Positions 58,561 through 64,000 of a stretch of 64,000 nt of DNA are shown one piece after another. This DNA comes from Castor canadensis. Taxonomy: Eukaryota; Chordata; Mammalia; Rodentia; Castoridae. The stretch lies in the NCBI RefSeq assembly GCF_047511655.1, contig NC_133392.1, forward strand, positions 22,892,001-22,956,000. Reading direction: 5' to 3'. A model generated the notes under the pieces. That model ran no database searches. It was not told the DNA's origin and saw only the letters and a program-made list of their open reading frames with translations. The position numbers were made by a program, and so were the translations under genes. Numbering within the stretch: the first letter of the stretch is position 1; each line of letters starts with the position of its first letter.

Positions 58561-60177
58561 AACTAATGCTTGCTTTGGCCCACCACTGGCTTGCCACAGG
58601 CAGATGTTAGAACATAACTGCACCCTAGCCTCAGAGTTCAGTAAATTCTCTGCACTTGCAGTCATTGTCAGTGTGTGAAGAAATGTGCATATTGATCAAG
58701 GGACTCTTGAGTTCTAAGCTCAGCTATTCAAGTTATTTGTTCTGGGCTTCAGGACAAGTGGCCCCATCAAAGTCATTCTCTTGGTATGCTTCAAACCTTT
58801 AAAAAATGATCTTAGAGATGATGGGACTTTCCGGAAGAAATCTTCCTGGCAATAACCTATCTACCACATTCATTCCATTACTAATGGACTTCAGAGATGA
58901 GATTGCTTATGACTGGGTTTATTGCAAGAAGGAATGTGGGGTGTGGGAGTACAGCCATCTCTTCTTTTTTTGTATTATACAGGTGAAATCTAGTTAAAAA
59001 TAATATTAAATATGGCTTCAGTCAAGAGAACCTAGAAAGGCACATTCTGGAGCAGCGGTAGTCAAATTGAAGGAGTTCAGATTGATGCTAATGGATTTTA
59101 CTTGCTCAAAAATTAAACTGAGTCACTAACTATTACTTTTTTTTAACTTCTAACTTTCAGGGAGCAAAGGAAAATTTGCTAAATTCTAAGGAAGTTTTCT
59201 ATATCCAGATGAAACAAACTGATGATCACAGAAGTCTGTCTTAATAGTAACATAAATAACCACTAGTTTAGTGAGCAGCTTACCTGAAAGTATGTTTGGG
59301 AGCATGACCATAGTATGTTACTCAATCTTCATGGAACCTTTACACACTAAGTCCAGTTGTCCCATTGCTAAATCTAGAAGTCTGGGCTTAGAGTATTTGG
59401 CCCCAATCGCCCAAATAGAAAGTGGCCAAGCTAAGATTTCTACTGGGTCATCCTATCCCTTTGTATGGGTTTATTTTTGATATCTTTAGTGAGAACTCCA
59501 GAAGTCAGGGGAGAGGCTTGATGAGGAAATGTTTTGGCATGAATGACACATTTGGGTCTATCCCCTCCACGTCACCCGTTTCTTATGTCACTGACCTATG
59601 ACACTTTACTTGGAAATAAGCTCTCCGGCATGCACCTTGATCAAAGTCCCAACCTCTGCCCATCGCCATGAATGGCTCATCTGTCATCTTGTTATTCAGG
59701 GAGGATGTGTGGGATGTACTGTTTGGTTTCTCCCTGCTGGCTAATGACCCAAGAGTGAAAGTGTGGGCAACTTACATGCTTTTTAAAGAATGTACTAATA
59801 ATAAGAATTATGTTATCAGACAAGCAACTAATCATGTGCTCTGGAGCTGATGGATTGATGCCTCCAGTCATCTTCCACTAACCAGAGTATCAGAGCTATT
59901 GAGACACAGTATTGTGAGTCATCAATCCTTAGGCTTCAGAGCCTGGGTGGAAATGTTTAGATGTAATGTTGTTAGAAGTGAGAGGTCTTCCCTTATCTCA
60001 GTAATTCCAGTATACTCTTGATTAGCATCCTTAAAGGGGAAAAGGCTATTTTAGGCACCTTCAACATCCTGGTTTAGAAACTTACCTCAAGCCATGCTTA
60101 TCCTGAATTGCCTTTTGCTGAAATGATGGAAGGGATGCATACTGGGCATTCACACACTCTCTCATAGGTACCTAGGT

Positions 60178-60312
60178 CAGCATTTCTCAAAGACTGTGCT
60201 CTTGGGACTTGCTTTTGAATTCACTGATGAAAAGCAAGGCCAGGAGTCTTTCTGTTTTGCAAACTCCCTAGGAAATTCTTAGGTTCGCTTAAGTTTGAAA
60301 ATCATTTCCTTA
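60178..60312 (+). mobile_element. MER5-like relic in intron 1
   Basis: Starts CAGCATTTCTCAAAGACTGTG and ends TAAGTTTGAAAATCATT, approximating the inverted terminal ends of MER5-type elements, about 135 bp apart. Confidence 0.55.
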
Positions 60313-60639
60313 AGATTTTTACATGAGTTTTAGGGACTACGAAGTTTTTGCTCTATCTATACAACTTCAATTTGTGTTGATATGCTTTGTTCCCACGCAG
60401 AGTTGAGGCCCATAGCTTTCATCAATTCCTCAATGAAAACCCTGACTTTAAATGGTGGAGACCTGGTGGAAGGTTCTGTAAATCATATGGGCAGTACATG
60501 GTCCCCAGTGAATATTTTTGTCATTCTGTCTAGCCTAGGAAATTATCTTTCCTGGCTGTCCACACAACCAGTGGCAAAAAGAGTACATGATTTAAAATAT
60601 AGCATAAAATTTGGTTTAATTTCTCACTTCATTATATAG

Positions 60640-60835
60640 CAGATATGTGAACCTGAGCAGAATTATGTGGCTCTGTGCCTTAGTTTCCTCGGTTGTAAAA
60701 TGAGAAAATATGTACACTTTTTATATGGACGCTTGATAGTTCAAAGAGATAATAGCATAATAATCTTATGGTAGCATCTAGTGTCTAGTAAGTGTTGACT
60801 ATCACTATTATTATCATTGTCATTCTTTTGTTAAT
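60640..60835 (-). mobile_element. MIR relic in intron 1, reverse
   Basis: TGTGCCTTAGTTTCCTCGGTTGTAAAATGAG, CAAAGAGATAATAGC and GTAAGTGTTGACTATCACTATTATTATC: a clear reverse MIR. Confidence 0.8.
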
Positions 60836-61375
60836 ATTAATTTTAATATTAATAGTGTTTAAGTATGGCTTATTAAAGGACGCTTGCAGTAGGTTCCTTG
60901 TGGCATTGCTCCTATTTCTGCATGAATCTTTTTTTCATTCCAGTTCTGTTATCTTATAATGAGGTCTTGTGATATAGTCCTAATCTTTTTGGCATCCCTT
61001 TCAACATCTCTAGCTCTTTACACATAATACCTGCATACTAAATATTTGTTGTTTTATTTGCTGTTACTTTGGGGAAAACTGACTTTTCATGTAATACAAA
61101 CAGCCCATGACCTTATACAAGTATGCTGTAGAATACTGAGGCCGTTAAAAAAAGACTGATTGTATAAACATATTTTGAATTGGAAAACCTTTCACAAAGT
61201 AACAGAAATAGGTAAAGAAATAGATTAAAAACTAGTACAAATTGCAGCCCATGAGTTCAAGGATTCCTTTTGTTTGTGTTGCTCACTGCTATATTCCAAG
61301 TCCCTAGATATACATGCAGACATGTTAAAGGCTCAAATTATTTTCATTTATTATGTGTTATAAAATAGTTATGCT

Positions 61376-61575
61376 TTGCTGTATGTGGAGGTGCAGACCT
61401 GTAATTCCATTTACCTTGGAGATGGAAGCAGAAAGATTGTCAGTTCAAGGTCAGTTCAGGCAAAGTTAGTAAGACCCTGTTTCAAAACCAAACTGTAAAA
61501 CAAAAGGACCGGTGTGTGGCATAAGTAGTAGAGTGCGTGCCTTGCATGTACAAGGCCCTTGTTACTAAAAAAAGT
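61376..61575 (+). mobile_element. Composite SINE, forward, in SORCS1 intron 1
   Basis: One B1-like module (GGAGGTGCAGACCTGTAATTCC) joined to a diverged ID-like module (AAGTAGTAGAGTGCGTGCC) with a short A-rich end. Confidence 0.8.
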
Positions 61576-62149
61576 TTATGGTTTTATAAAAAATGTAGAA
61601 AGTAGACTCAAAATGTTTGCCTGTTATGATGATGAATGCTGAAACTGTATTTTTAAATAAAAACAATAAGAAAGAGCAAACAAATTTGTGAACTTGGCCT
61701 TATTGGTACTGAATCCAGGCAACTGAGTTAGACAAAGAGCTCACATTCAAGTTGCCTGTTTTGCTTCCAGTCACTCAGGGTATTGCAGCATCAAGAAGAT
61801 CACCCCTTGTCTCTCTACTCTTTATGCAACAGTGTGTGTGTCAGCTTCCCTCCCCCCCTTTTTACATCCTCTTTGTTGATTCCAGGGAGAAAAAGATCTG
61901 GAAGTCATTTCACCAACCCAATTACATATTCCCCATAATAAAACACCATATATTTCTCTTTAAATCCCAGTCTCTTTTTTGATCTTAGCTTCTGTCTGTA
62001 CATCATAAATGTGCATATGAATGCATACATAATAAATACATGCAGCCCTGTGTATTCCCATGTACACACAGCAACATAAGCATCGATGTGCAACATCAAA
62101 GTTTCTACTCTTGAAGATTAAATAGATTTGTCAGGCCATAGGATGGATG

Positions 62150-62546
62150 TTTACTGACTGAGAGAAATGGATTGAAGAAGATCTGTAGAACAAGGAGACA
62201 GAAAAAGAAACAGAGCACAAGAAAAAAGGGATTGAGACAATGGAGATAGATATGGACAGGAAGTGTATACAGAAAAATTGACACAGAGAAGGGAGATGGA
62301 GAAAGTTGGAAGGAAGCATATGGTAGAGAGAGAGAAGGAACATGAGTGAATGGCACAGGTAAATGAAGACAGAGATGAAGGTGGACAGTAGAGACAGGTT
62401 GAGAAAATAAAGGAAAAAGACAAAATACGAAACAGACACAGAAAGATAATAGTTAAAGAGATAGAGTTGCAGTAGAGGCACGTAGACAGATTGAAAAAAT
62501 TCCTAAAAGAGAGTAAAAGACGAAAATAAGAGAGGAAAGGCATCAC
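62150..62546 (+). repeat. Purine-rich (GA/A-rich) low-complexity tract in SORCS1 intron 1
   Basis: About 400 bp with strong A/G excess on + and repeated GAGA, AAAGA and GACAGA words but no fixed period. The complement therefore lacks stops over long stretches: all three - strand frames are open together at 62,151-62,356. Those frames are composition artefacts. Confidence 0.85.
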
Positions 62547-62939
62547 TGAGGGGAGGGAGTTGTGACATAATCAAGTCATAAAAGATGTAGAGAATATCTG
62601 GGTCCTAAGAATTTTGTGCTCTTCTTACTGTGCAAAGTTTCTTTGGCCTTTTGCTTTGTAGGATTATGCACCCAGCAATGTCAAGTGACTAGAAGGGGCA
62701 GCCATTCCTGCATGTGTGATGGGTTTGAGTGCCACCTGTATACTTAGCTGGGCATGGAGTGGAAGCAGTGCATGTGTGTATGCACTAAAAATTTCTTAAG
62801 AGTGGTTTGTTTTGGTGAGACTGTTGGTTTAGATGATGGAAAGACAACTTTTAAATTTTCTTTTCATTCTATGCTGTGCTGTTTTGAATGTTTAACATGT
62901 TCATGCATTTCTTTAATATTAAAAATGCTAAATCGTGTT

Positions 62940-63195
62940 TCAAGTGGCTATTTTGTCAGTGCTATGCTGAGTGCTGGAGATTTGAAGATGAGTAAGACCC
63001 GATCTTCACCCTTGAGAATGTACATCCTGACAGAAATAGGCAGATGTGTAAACAGATAAATTGCAATCTAGTGTGATAAGTGCATAATAACTATAATAGA
63101 GTTTTGCACAAAGTGCTATGGGAGCAAAGAGGAGTGAGGGACAAATAATTTTGCCTGAGAGCAGGACACAGGGTTTTAAAGGGAAGTGACATTTA
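62940..63195 (+). mobile_element. Ancient mammalian repeat (L2/MIR class) in intron 1
   Basis: GCTATGCTGAGTGCTGGAGATTTGAAG, CTTCACCCTTGAGAATGTAC, AGTGCTATGGGAGCAAAGAGGAG and GGGAAGTGACATTTAAGTTGGG give a long ordered match. The 62,754-63,059 open frame overlaps it and is not a gene. Confidence 0.6.
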
Positions 63196-64000
63196 AGTTG
63201 GGACTTTATTCAAGATTAGAACTTTTGCAGATAGAATAGGGATGGATAGTAGGAAAGGCCATTTGAGCTCATTTTTAACTCCCTATATCTGGGGCTTAAG
63301 TTCAACTTAGGTTATTCGCACAGTCAACAAGCTGTCGTTGGGATGGCACCCTTTCTTTATCATCTCAGTGCCCAAAATATTTAGGATCAAGACCAACAGT
63401 GTGTTTAAAATATAGGATTAGACTCCACATTTAATATTTTCTATTAATATTAGCCATGAATCAGACAAAGGAATCTGATTTTTTCCAAAGAGATAGATTG
63501 AAAAATTGCTCCCTGAACTCTTACACACACACACACGCATGCACTTATGCATACACATGTTTGTGCACAACAAAACATTTTTGACACATACGATCTCATC
63601 TTTTCACACTGAAGTTGGAGTAGCTAAACAATGATGGAATTTCTTTGTGGTTATTCCTGGTTTCTGATTTCAAGGAGTTAATGTTGAATGTTTATGTAAT
63701 TTTTGTACTTCTTAAATAAACATGGCAGATAGGGAGCATTAGGAATAATTGGCTCATGCTTAATAATTGCCGACACTTAATATTGAAATGTAATTTTTTT
63801 ATGGCAGTAAGACAGTGCAATAGAGTATTACACACAATGTTATGTAATTTAGTTGTCTCTTGAAAATAGGAGGCAAAATACAAATACATAAATTAAATGT
63901 ATAGAAAATTCCCAGAAAACAAAATCAGCTTTTCATTGATTGGCCCCTTTTTCCTCTTGTTTACTTTCTAGACAAGAGGAAAATAAAAGAAAGAAAGGAG

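Larger units (their letters stand above)
52215..64000 (+). other. SORCS1: SORCS1 intron 1 (5' part; continues beyond window)
   Basis: All sequence after the exon 1 donor. SORCS1 intron 1 is known to be very long in mammals, and no VPS10-domain exon is recognised here. The content is mostly unique AT-rich DNA with relics listed separately (MIR, MER5-like and L2-like pieces, one composite SINE, a purine tract). The stretches 52.2-55.5, 56.5-58.4, 58.6-60.1 and 63.2-64.0 kb hold nothing I can name. Open frames such as the one at 52,606-52,905 have no recognised homology. Confidence 0.88.

Noticed and set aside
60831..60855. AT palindrome (TTAATATTAA with a nearby repeat)
   Set aside because: Short and AT-only in AT-rich intron DNA; expected by chance.
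62105..62546. Three overlapping reverse frames rich in Ser, Leu, Phe and Tyr
   Set aside because: Explained by the purine-rich composition of the opposite strand.

Overview
The window is nuclear DNA of a placental mammal. It has an AT-rich background, dense LINE-1 (L1) copies in every decay state, MIR and MER5-like relics shared by all mammals, and one CpG-island promoter with a spliced first exon. A composite SINE (two Alu/B1-like modules joined to an ID-like tRNA module) recurs many times and points to a rodent. I would guess the beaver/kangaroo-rat group (Castorimorpha), from memory of repeat types and not from a search.

The only protein-coding gene I can support is SORCS1 (sortilin-related VPS10-domain receptor, CNS-expressed 1), on the + strand. 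Its promoter CpG island covers about 51.1-52.1 kb. Coding exon 1 runs from an ATG at 51,657 to a GTGAGT splice donor at 52,215 and encodes 186 residues: signal peptide, propeptide with a polybasic furin-type site, and the first residues of the VPS10 domain. From 52,215 to the end is the start of intron 1; no further exon was recognised. Everything left of about 51.1 kb is 5' flanking intergenic DNA.

Region by region: 1-18.6 kb is old, mostly unassigned intergenic sequence with scattered composite SINEs, an old L1 3' end split by a MaLR-type LTR, and MIR/MER5 relics. From 18.6 to 42.9 kb the window is almost solid L1. Its core, 28.85-42.5 kb, is a three-layer nest: an old + strand L1 is split by a 5'-complete - strand L1 (18-bp target-site duplication, 15/18 identical), which is itself split inside ORF1 by a second 5'-complete - strand L1 (perfect 16-17 bp duplication). 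None of the L1 copies looks competent. From 43 to 64 kb, around and inside SORCS1, young L1s nearly disappear and ancient relics dominate.

I found no RNA genes, CRISPR, operon-like structure or clearly new system. The best second-look items are the nested L1s (one 3'-truncated without poly(A), one with an in-frame microhomology deletion, and one whose 5'UTR has monomer-like repeats), the CA microsatellite and short uORF near the SORCS1 start, and a roughly 400-bp purine-biased tract in intron 1.
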